Positions 25,226 through 38,599 are shown, numbered from the stretch's first letter. The stretch is 64,000 nucleotides of DNA from Sepiola atlantica (GCA_963556195.1 OY744520.1:154856607-154920606); one strand, 5' to 3'. Notes: generated by a model from the sequence alone, not told the origin. Numbers and translations are program-made.

Positions 25226-25832
25226 CACTTCTTCTGTAATATGGTGGGAAAAATCCCAGCATATTGCTCGAAATTAAAAGCGTAATATTTATTTAATTTT
25301 TGGGTACAGAAAAGCTAGTACAACATTAGTACCGTCAGTTTCAAGCTCAGAAGAACTTAACCATCCGGCTCTCTGCAGCTTATGTTGTCACCTGTTACAA
25401 ACATGTGAATTCACGTATCACTCTCGTTTAGATACCTTTTTTTTCTTAAGAGTGTTATGTATATTTGTTTAAAATTAGTGTTAGGGAGGTGTGAGACTAT
25501 ACAATTTCATGAGGTTAAAAATGAGAGGGGGTGCAATGTACCAGTTAAGATTTTAAATTGGAATATTTCAAGAAAATATAACAAATTAAAAAATATCTCT
25601 ATCTAAGCTACGTTATTAAGAGCGTATATTTGGCCGTTAATGGTTTGAGGGTTAACTTTGCATCGTTTAGAAAATGCTAAGGAGATAAAATGGTTTTACT
25701 GATTAACTTTTCGAAATGATAAAAAGGTTAAAAAAACACATCAAATTTAAATTCAAGGTCTGGATTTAAATATTTAAAAATCAATCCACAAGGGATTTAA
25801 ATTAAGTATACATTTAACACGAGTTACATTTT
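25223..25832. other. Anonymous sequence between the two segmental copies
   Basis: AT-rich, with no recognised gene, RNA or repeat family. Confidence 0.45.
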
Positions 25833-26356
25833 GTCATTTATTTTGAAAAGATTAAATGGTTTAGCAAAATATATTAGACTGATTCTAACTACCTAACACC
25901 AGATTAATGACTGACCCAACGAGTCAGGTTTTTTTTCTAAGTTATATATAATTATGTAGTTATCAACATATTATACATATGTTGTAGTTGATCATTTTAT
26001 TTGAAAGTCTTATCATATGAAGGCAGATGTTCGAGATTTCTCATCTTAATTCTAAACCAACGAAAAAATTATTCAATTTATTATTTCTAAGCGTGATCTG
26101 TATCATTAATTCTCAAATATTTCAGAGATATTTGGATGTCTGTTTTGGAATGAATTCTGAATACAAAATGACTGAATAAAAGTCAAATGCGACTACGCTG
26201 TACGCATCACATGTTCAACATATGCAAAACTCAGTCCAGTCCATAAACTATTTATATAATCTGAAAAACATGTTATACATACATAATATCGATTTTATAC
26301 GAACACATACGTACATAGGTATGTATATGTTATATATATATATAAATATTTAACAC

Positions 26357-26360
<4 letters not shown>

Positions 26361-26395
<35 letters not shown>

Positions 26396-26451
26396 AGAAT
26401 GTAAAATATTAACATGTATACGTATACATACGTATGTGTTCGATCAATATA

Positions 26452-26504
<53 letters not shown>
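26361..26504. repeat. (TA)n microsatellites in copy B
   Basis: Two TA runs, 26361-26392 and about 26445-26504, separated by TGTGAGAATG and CGTATACATACG text. Confidence 0.9.
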
Positions 26505-26508
<4 letters not shown>

Positions 26509-26638
26509 GAAGTGTTATTTGATATGACTTGATGTAATTATATATTTTACATGCAGTATCTTAAATTAACAAACTAGAATGCATAATTCCTATGCCTGAA
26601 TGTACACACTAAAATATGAACGTAAACTCTGTGAGATG

Positions 26639-26980
26639 TTATTTATCTTCCTCTCACAGCGGTAAGATGTGACACAAGGTCGGGAAAATAGGATTTGAAA
26701 AGCCAGCGCCCGTTAAAGTGAGCACTCTGGGCTACAAAAAATGCCTGGGCAGCTCCGTCGGCACTCCCCAGTAGGAGCGCCTCAGGCAGTAAGAGATAAA
26801 CTTACTCCAACCCAAAGAGGGGAGGCACACCTTGGAAGGGTGGACCTCCTAAAACTGCACAGGACAAACCCACAGACTGGTGGAATCAAGACCCGAAGGC
26901 CAAGACCACACCGGTCTATAGGGTGGAGTATCCATTGGAACAGATACTACACTGTGATCTTAGCCAATAAGCGAAGTCAG
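26639..26980 (-). mobile_element. SINE with U2-snRNA-like head, copy 1
   Basis: On the minus strand the 5' end reads TTGGCTAAGATCAC, then GTGTAGTATCTGTTC (complement of about 26938-26964). That is nearly identical to nucleotides about 18-46 of U2 snRNA, which include the branch-point-recognition region GUAGUA. A central stretch follows, then TGCAGTTTTAGGAGGTCCACCC, resembling the 3' stem-loop IV end of U2. A body shared with copies 2 and 3 comes next: CCTCCCC/GGGGAGG-type hairpin, AGTAAGTTTAT, TGCCTGAGGCGC and CTGCCCAGGCA. The 3' end is TCACATCTTACC... then AAGATAAA. U2 nucleotides corresponding to part of stem-loop I are deleted. It is absent from the paralogous copy A, so it inserted after the duplication or was lost from A. 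Confidence 0.8.
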
Positions 26981-27074
26981 ATAAGTCGTACATTTTCTAT
27001 ATCAGTGAACCTTGATTAACATGTGGTCTATTACTGATATTGGCCGCTCCACTTTTATAAATATTTCAACATAC

Positions 27075-27154
<80 letters not shown>

Positions 27155-27216
27155 GTATATATATGTATATATATATTTATTTATATGTATATATATGTAT
27201 CTATATGTATATGTAC

Positions 27217-27253
<37 letters not shown>

Positions 27254-27268
27254 AATATATATATATTC
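27075..27268. repeat. (AC)n-(TA)n compound microsatellite
   Basis: (AC)n at 27079-27111, then (TA)n with TTTATATGTA interruptions to 27268. Confidence 0.95.
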
Positions 27269-27279
27269 ATATATTTATT

Positions 27280-27311
27280 TTTAATAGTCAGATTTAAATC
27301 TGACTATTAAA
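27280..27311. repeat. 32-bp perfect palindrome
   Basis: ATAGTCAGATTT meets AAATCTGACTAT at the axis between 27295 and 27296. The match extends outward to 16 bases per arm with no spacer. Copy A of the duplication has only one arm (CAGTCAGAATAAATG, near 24653). Confidence 0.9.
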
Positions 27312-27411
27312 TAGATGTTGATTATTTTATTACAAAACATGTATAAATCAACAATATAAAGTGAGATTCGAGTACCCGTTTCGTAATCACTTACAAAATT
27401 CAAATAGAGAG

Positions 27412-27413
<2 letters not shown>

Positions 27414-27487
<74 letters not shown>
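27414..27487. repeat. (TA)n microsatellite
   Basis: About 74 bp of pure TA, inserted within the segmental copy B after GAGAGT. Confidence 0.95.
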
Positions 27488-27490
<3 letters not shown>

Positions 27491-27670
27491 ATTTTCTACG
27501 AGTTCGGCTTTTCAGAACGAAAGTCTGAAACATAAGAGAATAAAAACAAAAATAAATAAAACTCACATTATTAAAGATTTATATATCTAGCTTCAATGAT
27601 GAACATTAGTGTCATGTTAACTCTATACATGCCATACGTCATACTAAGTATAGTGAGACAAATATATAGA

Positions 27671-29775
<2,105 letters not shown>

Positions 29776-29919
29776 CTGTGTGTATAGGATAATAATACTG
29801 GAAACATAGATTTTTTTGTTGTTTTCAAAATGAAATATTTTGAGAAGGACTTTAAATAAAGACAACACGTTTATGAATATATCAATAATTATCGGTTTTA
29901 CCTTTTTTTATTTGTCATG

Positions 29920-29969
29920 TAAATATATATATATATATATCTATATATATATATATATATATATATATA
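29920..29969. repeat. (TA)n microsatellite
   Basis: TA dinucleotides with a single CTA interruption at about 29940. Confidence 0.9.
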
Positions 29970-30841
29970 ATCTAAAATAAACAAATACTTGTTCCCTCCC
30001 CATAATTGTTAATCTTACGAAAAAGATTACTTGAACATATACAGTTTTGATTCCATTAACTCTACCATCCCTATAGTCCTTGAGATTTACGTATTCTTAA
30101 AAATACAGGTTTTCTATTCTCAATCGAAATGCATTTTAAAGGGGCTAGATCATTCATATTATAAGCGGACCCTGTATCTAATGGTGCCGTTCTGTATAGA
30201 GACATGCTGCTGTTTCAGACACTGCATAGTGTGCTCTTGAACATGATTATTAAATATTCAATGCACATAGCAAGTTAGGTAGATACATGGGGCAGAGTGT
30301 TAAAAACAACATTCATATAATCTAAAGAGAAACAAACACCTATACCCATGACTACAAGTATTACTTCATAAAACAACTCAATATACTGTTTAATAAAGAT
30401 GGCAGGTGTGTAACTATAGATATAGATTCTGAAGCAAAATAAGACGCGTAAACAAATAATTTAGAACAACTACTAACGAAACTACACAAAAGAATAAAAA
30501 ATCGAAAGAATTAGTAAATCGTGATTCGTAGGAATTTCGGATAATATAGTTGTCTGAAAATACCCAACAATACCCAATACTATCCAACATGTTTATTAGA
30601 TAAGAAGCGAACAATGACAACTTAATTCAGTTTTCAGTTGAAATATAGACAAATGATGTTGTCAAATAGATAACAAATCGAAAAAAAATGCAATTAAAAC
30701 AAAGAATGTGTACACTTTATATTGACGATATATGTAAAATAAGACAGACTAATGGATGTGGGTACACATGTACATCTATATATTCGTCTATCTTTCTGTC
30801 CATCTTTCTCTATGCACCCATACACCTATGTATATGTATAT
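29970..30841. other. Anonymous AT-rich sequence
   Basis: No recognised gene or repeat. The plus-strand frame at 30031-30240 has no motif. Confidence 0.45.
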
Positions 30842-30913
<72 letters not shown>

Positions 30914-30920
30914 ATATATG
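30841..30920. repeat. Self-complementary microsatellite (CA)n-(TA)n-(TG)n
   Basis: CACACACACATATA... is followed by ...TATATGTGTGTGTGTG, so the whole roughly 70-bp block is one inverted repeat centred on (TA)n. Confidence 0.95.
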
Positions 30921-31407
30921 GGTGTGTCTGTGTCGCTCACCTATGTACATGATTCCCAACTAACAGCACGCACACACAAAAACAACACACAACAAGGTGT
31001 CAAGACCATAAAAATAATAAATTTCAAACGAAAACCCGGAACTCTTAAAGAAATTGACATGTCCGATAAAATAAAGGTCAGAATCACACGTACTTAAAAA
31101 ATGACTTTGACCCAGAGAAGCAAAAAATTAAAAAATAGAAAAAATATATAAAGATATAAGAACACATACACACACATCCGCACATCCACACATGCGCCGA
31201 AACGCCAAACAATAATACATTTCCTCAAATGAAACAACACTCTTTGAACTCGAACGACATTTCTTTAAATGGATTCACATATCTGATGAGAGCGCACAAC
31301 GCTCGAAACGCGTTATAACATTTTTAAAATCATAAAATTATAAAATAACAAAATACTAAATAAATGTTGAAAACACCTTTTTACAAATGTTGGTAGATTT
31401 ACTACTT

Positions 31408-31408
<1 letters not shown>
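30921..31408. repeat. Possible transposon 3' remnant with hammerhead-like core
   Basis: The plus strand has CTGATGA-GAGCG-CACAA-CGCTC-GAAAC at about 31283-31310. This has the CUGAUGA and GAAA core of a hammerhead ribozyme with a perfect 5-bp stem II. No matching helix III or convincing cleavage triplet is visible around it. Flanking sequence is low-complexity (ACACACA, AAAATA) and non-coding. Penelope-like elements and other retroelements are known to carry hammerheads, but membership is unproven. Confidence 0.3.

Positions 31409-31469
<61 letters not shown>
31409..31469. repeat. (TA)n microsatellite, left half of an interrupted array
   Basis: Pure TA up to the first base of the MITE. The array resumes immediately after the MITE's other end. 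Confidence 0.95.
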
Positions 31470-31472
<3 letters not shown>

Positions 31473-31849
31473 GGTGGGCAAAAATAAGGGTCCTGTTATT
31501 AAAAATTCATAACTTTTTTATTTATTGATTTTTTTGTTGTTTTTTTTTAGAATAAGTAAAGGACCCCTTCCGAAGCAAGCATGAGCCGTATTAGCCCTAA
31601 GGAACGTACCCTCATTTAGAAAACATTATTTTTGCTTAAAAAACTCAAAACAGTGTAAAAAACAATACTTTAGTTTTTGTAAGTTTTAAGAAGTGTTTTT
31701 CGGCAAAAATTTGTTTTGTTTATTTCAAAAAATCTCGGAAGGGTCAGTCTACACACACATAAAGTTTGGTGAGTTTAATTTTATTTTGTGGAAGTTATTC
31801 AAATTCAAGTTATTCAAATTTAAAGATAGGACCCTTATTTTGGCCCACC

Positions 31850-31852
<3 letters not shown>
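31470..31852 (+). mobile_element. 383-bp mariner-type MITE inserted in (TA)n
   Basis: The left end CAGGGTGGGCAAAAATAAGG... and right end ...CCTTATTTTGGCCCACCCTG are inverted repeats of 25 bp with one mismatch (GGGCA versus GGGCC). Both flanks are TA, as expected for Tc1/mariner target duplication. Near 31579 a short plus-strand frame begins MSRISPKERTLI before a stop. It resembles a transposase N-terminus and suggests an internally deleted derivative of a longer element. The TIR starts CAGGGTG like the 57.5 kb transposon but differs after that. Confidence 0.85.
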
Positions 31853-31926
<74 letters not shown>

Positions 31927-31967
31927 TATATACATATATATATATATACATATATACATATATATAC

Positions 31968-32024
<57 letters not shown>

Positions 32025-32046
32025 TATACATATATATACATATATA
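31853..32046. repeat. (TA)n / CATATATA array, right half
   Basis: About 65 bp of pure TA, then roughly 10-bp-spaced CATATATA variants to 32046, followed by a short GAGAGAGA run. Confidence 0.95.
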
Positions 32047-35000
32047 ATATGAGAGAGAGAGAAAGGAGAAAAAGAACAACGGATTAGTTACGCATCTGTC
32101 AGGTACTGAGGCACGAGACGATACCCCGTAACAGTCAAACACATAACTGGGAAATTGTTTCGTGTTCAACAAATGATAAATAAACAGACGGACGCCTTAT
32201 TTTACAGAGTAATTAAGATTAAAGGTTTGTATTTTTTCTGTTCGTGTCTCGTAAGTAACTGCACAACCAATGTCTAACACTGGCAGCAGTAAACGTAGCG
32301 CATGAAACGAACGAAAGTCATTGTGAAACACACGTATCTGTACCCGCCTTACGACACTTTTACAGAGTTGAACATAATGATCTCCTACATGTTCAGTTGC
32401 AACTGTGCGGAGTTTAGTGATGTAACAGGCCACGATCGCTGAATTTTTCCTAGATGTTTGGCCTTTTTATAGGAGACATTGTGTAGTCGGCAGGTCAGCA
32501 GATTCATAACTTTTAAAGAAACAGTTCAGTAACATCGTCTTCCGAACGTTTCGGGTTGTCACGGAAATGATCAGAGCGAACACCAACGCAATTTTGCTTG
32601 AGTCATGGAGAACGTCCGGAAATTACTCCATCAATGTCGCCATTTGTCTTACATAATTTAGAAAAACAAACTATTTTTATGTGCTTACAAAATAGCATTT
32701 AGTTATGTCATTCAGTAATGTCATAGTTCATTCTTTTCTATAGGCAATACGTAACTGACAATACGTCCGTGTTGCGTACCATGGAAACTAACTATGCATT
32801 TACAATCAGAGATATTTACTTTGACTAACGCGTTAACATTCCATTGAAATGAAGTTATTCATAGAACAACATAATCTGATTTCATTTTATTTCCTACATT
32901 TTACTTATCATTTGAGTCGATCCTTTTTTTAAATTACCATTTATTATGTGTGTTTATATAATTTTCTACATTGTTTACAATCATTTATTTATGAGAATAA
33001 TACGTCTATCATTAAATATAAAACTAAATAACATTGTCAGCTCTATTCTGAACCTAGTTTTATAAAATCAATAGTGACAATGGACGTATAGGAGTACGAT
33101 GTACAATCTCGATTATATTTAGTAGCGATAGGTCAATAATCTTGCATATTGAAGGTGGGGAAGATGCATTTTAGTTCGTGTATTACGATTACGCCATTCT
33201 TCTCGTTTCAGACTAACCATAGCGTCCGGGAAGACGCACACTCCACGGCTGGACGGAAATCTGGGTACAATTAAATAGCCTCTTAATATCATGATTAACG
33301 CGGTTTTTATCCATAAGGAAGAACAATAAATAATTGAACAATAAGAAAATGTCTGTCAGGTTTGTATTAATAACTGATTCGAATTTCAAGTACGTCGAAA
33401 GGCAATTAAAGATCGCACATATCCCCGTTGTTAGATAATAATTAAAAATGGTGACGGGAAGACTATGTTATAATCTTATATTAACTGGAAACTTAAATAT
33501 TTTACTACACTTACTAGCCTACACACACGTGTACCCTATTATCTCACACACAGAAATTGTCACATGACACAATACGCATTCACGCATCGATACAATACGC
33601 ATATTGTAAACATCATCTGTTTTAAGAATGATACCAAGTTTTAATTCGTGCAAATACCTGACAATTTCAATTGTGCTTTCCTTCTGTCATCGAATGAGAA
33701 CAAGCGATTTAAAGTTATACAGTCGTTACCTTCTGCAGTAGCAATGGAATTATGTGCCTCATGATGATTTCTTTTGAAAAATGTTTTTAACCGTCCAAAG
33801 AACAACTCAGCCAAATGGGATCGTATAACCATAAAACTATCTCAAGTAAATTGGTTTTATATCGAAAGTTTCAGACGTAAAATATCAATTCCTATAAGAT
33901 AGACGCCCTCTAAAACGGTCGACAGGAAAGGGTAATCCAATACTTTTGCTATTTTAGCCAACACCTGTCTCGACCAGTCAAATAGGGACATCATACAGAC
34001 ATATCTTACAAGGAATATGTGATTGGTCGGAGATTAGTTTGTAAAGGCGTTGACCCTTCGATTTACGTTCGTTTGATTCTTATGGGCAAAGTTGTTATAC
34101 GCTTCGAAGTCTCAGAATAACTCTGAGAAAAAAACGTATTAGTTATTGTGATTGGCTGAAACGATTTTTCTGTAGAAATGGCCATAAAAAACGGTATTTT
34201 AGTTCAACTAAATGATTTATTTATACAAGCTTAGATTTTTGACCGGTCATGGATAAAAGTATTACTGTATGTTATCAGACAACAGACATGAGAACTCAAT
34301 CCATGCCAGAAGGTAGATGAGTTATTTATGATAACTCTTAACGAAAAAAACTTCAAACAACGCAAGAAAGTAAATTCATATATCAGGTATTGTATGTAAT
34401 AGCATTAGAAAAGGGCCCAGGGTTTATGCTGGGGTGAAAATCAATAATGAGAATTACGTAAATTCTAGGATAGAACATTTCCGCGTCATAGTCATGAGGT
34501 TTCAAATTATTCATGCAAGTCAACACTCCATGATGTATTTAGCAACGGTTGATATAGGTAATCTAGCTAAAATATGGCTTCAGGGGACAGACGTTAATAG
34601 AATAGTTATGAGCATCAGAAAAAAAATCCGAGGGCAAATTCATAAGTTTTATAAAAAATCATGCGAAAAGTAAATATCAAGGCCCCGTGCTAGACACATA
34701 ATAATAATGTATGAGTGTTTCGAGACACGTTAAACAATCTCATTGGTAAATTGATAAGTCATTCTATGCGATTGTAAATTTTTAAAGTGTACAGTGAAAG
34801 CATCTAAGTATACACACGCGAAATAGACTCTTATAAAAGGTTTTGAAACAATATTATTGAGAAGAGCTATTATTTTTAAATGTGTCAGAGTAATATTTGT
34901 GAAAATGCACATCAACCCGAAATTAAGCACAATTTTCAAGAATAAACTATGTCATGGTTTGATTACGTCATTTGACTCAAATCAAAAACAGGAAACATAA

Positions 35001-35828
35001 TGATAGTGAAAACTAAGTCAAACTTGTTGAAGTGCTTACATCGACTACAAACGAAACAGTCGAGCATTATCATGGATGATATTTAAGGAAATACAGACAT
35101 TAAGCTACTGATCAATACCTTTCAAAAGCCAAATAAGATTCACATGATATGTTAAGTTAGAAACACTTGGAATAAAAATATTGACAGTATAATGTTAACC
35201 TAGCTTAAATTCGGCAGGGCTGAAGTTTAATCTGAGCTTTACATCTCTATATTGTACGAAGTGTTCCCGAGATTCTGCCATGGAAACGTTGAGAACTATT
35301 TCGAGACTAAGATACATTTTTCTAGTGAGTGATCTAAACGTATTAGATGCATCCATTTATGATAAGATGCAATACTTCACTGGCTACAATAAGGAACTTT
35401 GTCATGGTGTGATTTTCATATACTCTATTTCAGGAATAGATGGACTCTTCTATAACCTATATAGAGAGTTACGGTGAAGTGTCGTGGCAGTGATTAGTTG
35501 CAGTCATAACGTCAGTATCGGGCGCAGACTTTCTGTAACATACTATTCTGTATATATGTAAATACACCCTTGTAAATATACCACCGTGTTGTCTTAATTT
35601 TGATCTGCTCTTCAAGATCACATCAAACTTAGATCTAGATATTAAAATTAGTTATGTGTTAAATCAAGGCTGATATTTTGACCAGGTTTGTTGACGATAC
35701 AAAATGCGATGTGGACTCTGTACTCTACAAAACATAGTGACAAACTCGACTAATAACATAACCTCCACCGTTACCGAGGTAATGATGATGATAGGAAAAA
35801 TATGTGTAGGTAAACATTAAGAGCTACT
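32047..35828. other. Anonymous AT-rich DNA
   Basis: No recognised gene, RNA or repeat family in 3.8 kb. Frames of 60-80 codons (for example minus 32197-32433, minus 33641-33832, plus 34434-34673, plus 35280-35477) lack motifs. Sequence at 35520-35590 (TGTAACATACTATTC...TGTAAATATACCACCGTG) has the look of a solo-LTR 3' end, but no partner or target duplication was found. Confidence 0.45.
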
Positions 35829-36114
35829 CAGGATCAAAGTGTAGTATCTGTTCCGATGGATACTACATATCATAGACTGGTATGGTCTTGGCCTTCGGGG
35901 CTTGATTTACGCCGGTCTATGGGTCTGTCCTGTGCAGTTCTAGGAGGTCCACCCTCCCAGGCTTTGCCTCCTCTCTTTGGGGAGGAGTAAGTTTATTGCT
36001 TACTGCCTGAGGCGCCCCTACCGGGGAATGACGACGGGGCTGCCCAGGCAATTTTTAACCCCCACTTTCCCGACCCGACCTTGGGTCACATCTTACTAGT
36101 GGGAGTAAGATAAA
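35829..36114 (+). mobile_element. SINE with U2-snRNA-like head, copy 2
   Basis: Starts GGATCAAAGTGTAGTATCTG, matching U2 snRNA from about nucleotide 25, so it is slightly 5'-truncated relative to copy 1. A central block GGTCTTGGCCTTCGGGG follows. A U2 3'-end-like TGCAGTTCTAGGAGGTCCACC comes next, then the shared structured body, and the 3' part GACCTTGGGTCACATCTTAC ending AAGTAAGATAAA-like. It is the only copy with both the GTAGTATCTG head and the full 3' end on the plus strand. No poly-A tail is present. The end AAGATAAA matches copy 1. Confidence 0.85.
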
Positions 36115-37600
36115 AACTGGCCTTGTGCCTAACTCCTGAAGAGGAGTAAATCAATACCTAGGAATTAATCTAAGAAACTATGCCAAGTGATTCTAGAAAT
36201 GTGTTAACATTTGGTACTGATATAGAATGGTACCTAAGATATATCGAACCGGCAAATCATCGAATATTGGAGTGACAGGCATGAACTTGCAAATAATATC
36301 AACTCTCTGACTCATGATGCGCATTAAACGTGTTCACTGCTTATGCTTTTCTGCTGATGATTTTGTAATGCATTTGCAGTTCACTTTCACCGAAACAATT
36401 ATTAAAACAAATTGTTTCTGTTAAGAAGACAGAAAACAAAGTATTATTCGCCGGCTTTTTTTTTATTTCGCCAAATATTATTTTTGAGTGGAGGCGGGGG
36501 GGGGGGGGTCAGTAGAGGTCGTTAATCTACAAATTAACTCCCTCCCCACCATCTAAAAAATAACGTAAATTAATCAGTATTGTTATTATTATATAATTTT
36601 TCGATACAAAAATGAGAAAATCAATTCTTATTTGCCGGATATGGGACATTTTTTTAGATTGTCACAGCTCACAGAGTGCTGACGACACATTAATGTCACA
36701 ATTGGCAGCCATCTTAAGTAAAAAAGTTCAATTTTACCACTTTATCTTGCTGTCCACGATCAGTGAAAGAGAAATCGTTCTAGACTGAGGCAATTTTTAT
36801 TTGGTTCCAATCCAAAGTGTCCTTTTAGAGGGAGCTCGATCCCCCCCCCCATCTTTTTTGATATTATTCATTTCAAATATATATTTTATATTATTTGAAT
36901 ATACCACTGATAGTCAAATTGATGGATACAGGTGGAAAGTTTTTTGATACAACCATTTATGAAAATATGATTATCATAAATACATGCTTACATGTCATTC
37001 CACTTTTCAACACCTGTGTCTATCAAGAATTCAAATAGATATTAATCTGTATATTTTCAGAGAAATTATCTAACCGAAAAATAAATATAAATATTTATTA
37101 GAATTATAAATAAATCATTACATATTTTTCATTGTTGATTTCATAAAACGGATATTTCCTCATGACGTTAATGTTAAACAAAATCGAATGTTGATTTATT
37201 TTGAAAATTGGTGAATTCGAAGTGCTTATCCGCGTAATTTTACTTCATACTTTAATTATAGGACTGTAGTTCAGGAATTTGTTCTTTTACTAATGACTCC
37301 ACATATACATAAATAAATACACCGAAAATAAGGAGGAATTTATTTCTTAAAAAGCAATTATGTCTTAATCTAAATACATTTTCTCAAACTTAGGGAGAAA
37401 CAAATGTTGTTGTTTTTAGTCTAGACAAATCTGTAAGTTAGAATATTAAAAATGGGTGTAGGTTATAGGGATTTTTAATACAGATAATGACATATTATCA
37501 ATTGTTAATTTTATTTCTCTCATTGGAAAAGTGATATACGTTTTGTGTCTGTTAGTTATTTTCAGTTATGCTCTTACAATATACAGGAAGAAAGATTATA
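36115..37600. other. Anonymous AT-rich DNA with poly-G and poly-C tracts
   Basis: A run of 13 G lies at 36496-36508 and a run of 10 C at 36841-36850. Otherwise no gene or repeat family is recognised. Confidence 0.5.
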
Positions 37601-38280
37601 GCAAAGATGTTAGCAGGAAAAGATAAAATATGAAGGAGTGAGGATATACATAGATGTAGGGGTCGTAGAAGTAATATAGAGTAGACGAAAGAGAAGAAGA
37701 AAAGCTAGGCCGCACAGAGGACGAAGAAGAAAAAATACGTAGGATACGAGAAAAATTAGTACAATATCGTCAAGAAGAAGAAAAAGAAGAATAAATAGAG
37801 GACAAAGAAAGGATAAATGACGGAAACGGAAATGCAGTAGCAGAAGAAGTAGTAAAGTAAATGAGAAGAAGAGGGAGTAGAAAAAGCAGAAGACAAAGTA
37901 GAAGAGAAAGCAGAAGAAGAGAACTAAGAAGATGACGAAGACGAAGAGAAATAATAAATAGATAAGAAATATGTAGAACAGGAATAAAAGAGAAGAACAG
38001 TGCGATAAAAGTAAGGAAAACGAAACAGGAGAAAGGGCACAATAAGTAAAAGAAAGAAAAAAATAGATAAATAGCACTATTAGAACAAGACGAAGTAAGG
38101 AAAGAAAAAGAATAATAATGGGGAGAACAGAAAGGAAAAAGAGAAGAAGGACTCGATATGAAGTAATTAAAAAAAGGATGCACATATGGAGGACGCATAC
38201 ATGAAGAATGGAAACAAGAAGAACATGAACAATAAGGAGTAAAATAAGAGGAAATAAAGACGCGGAAAATGACAATTTAC
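37601..38280. repeat. Long purine-rich (GAA-like) tract
   Basis: About 650 bp of plus strand almost devoid of pyrimidines, built from GAAGAA, AGAAAA and GGAAAGA words. Minus-strand frames of 221 and 142 codons (S/F/L-rich) exist only because the pyrimidine strand lacks stop codons. They overlap each other in different frames and are not proteins. Confidence 0.8.
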
Positions 38281-38599
38281 GTGACTAAAATAGTAAACAA
38301 AATAGAAGAATTTTTCCTCCGACCGATGAGAGAACAATAATTAAAGGCAGCTCTCGTTTGAAAATGAAAGAGACGTATTTGAAATTGGAAGTAATTTAAA
38401 ATTTTCGATTTTGAGGTGGTAACTAAGTTTCGAGTGTGTTGTCTTTCTTTTTTTGAAATTTGTTTTATTTAATTTATTGAGGAAAAGACAAATTACTTGT
38501 ACTTTCATTGCCCGTCCATAGATATTTGTTATAGACAGCGTTTTAATATCTTCCGCCAACTATATATATTTAGAGATATTCATTCAAGGATGAGATGTA

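Larger units (their letters stand above)
25833..27670 (+). repeat. Local segmental duplication, copy B (with insertions)
   Basis: Partner of 23779-24990, lengthened by (TA)n arrays at 26361-26392, 26455-26504, 27115-27268 and 27414-27487 and by a U2-like SINE at about 26639-26980. The shared order of blocks is kept on both sides of every insert, ending with the CTTCAAT...ACTCTATA blocks near 27588-27630. Confidence 0.85.

Noticed and set aside
31693..32172. Several 68-120-codon frames rich in Y and I on both strands
   Set aside because: They translate (TA)n and CATATA repeats; the same holds for similar frames at 21, 24.5, 27, 28, 29.6, 30.8, 45, 46.3, 49.7 and 62 kb.
35515..35600. A solo LTR 3' end
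   Set aside because: The text resembles an LTR R-U5 region, but there is no second LTR, primer-binding site, polypurine tract or target duplication.
37610..38275. 221-codon minus-strand open frame
   Set aside because: Same cause: the complement of a polypurine tract rarely contains stop codons. An overlapping 142-codon frame in a different phase shows the lack of frame preference.
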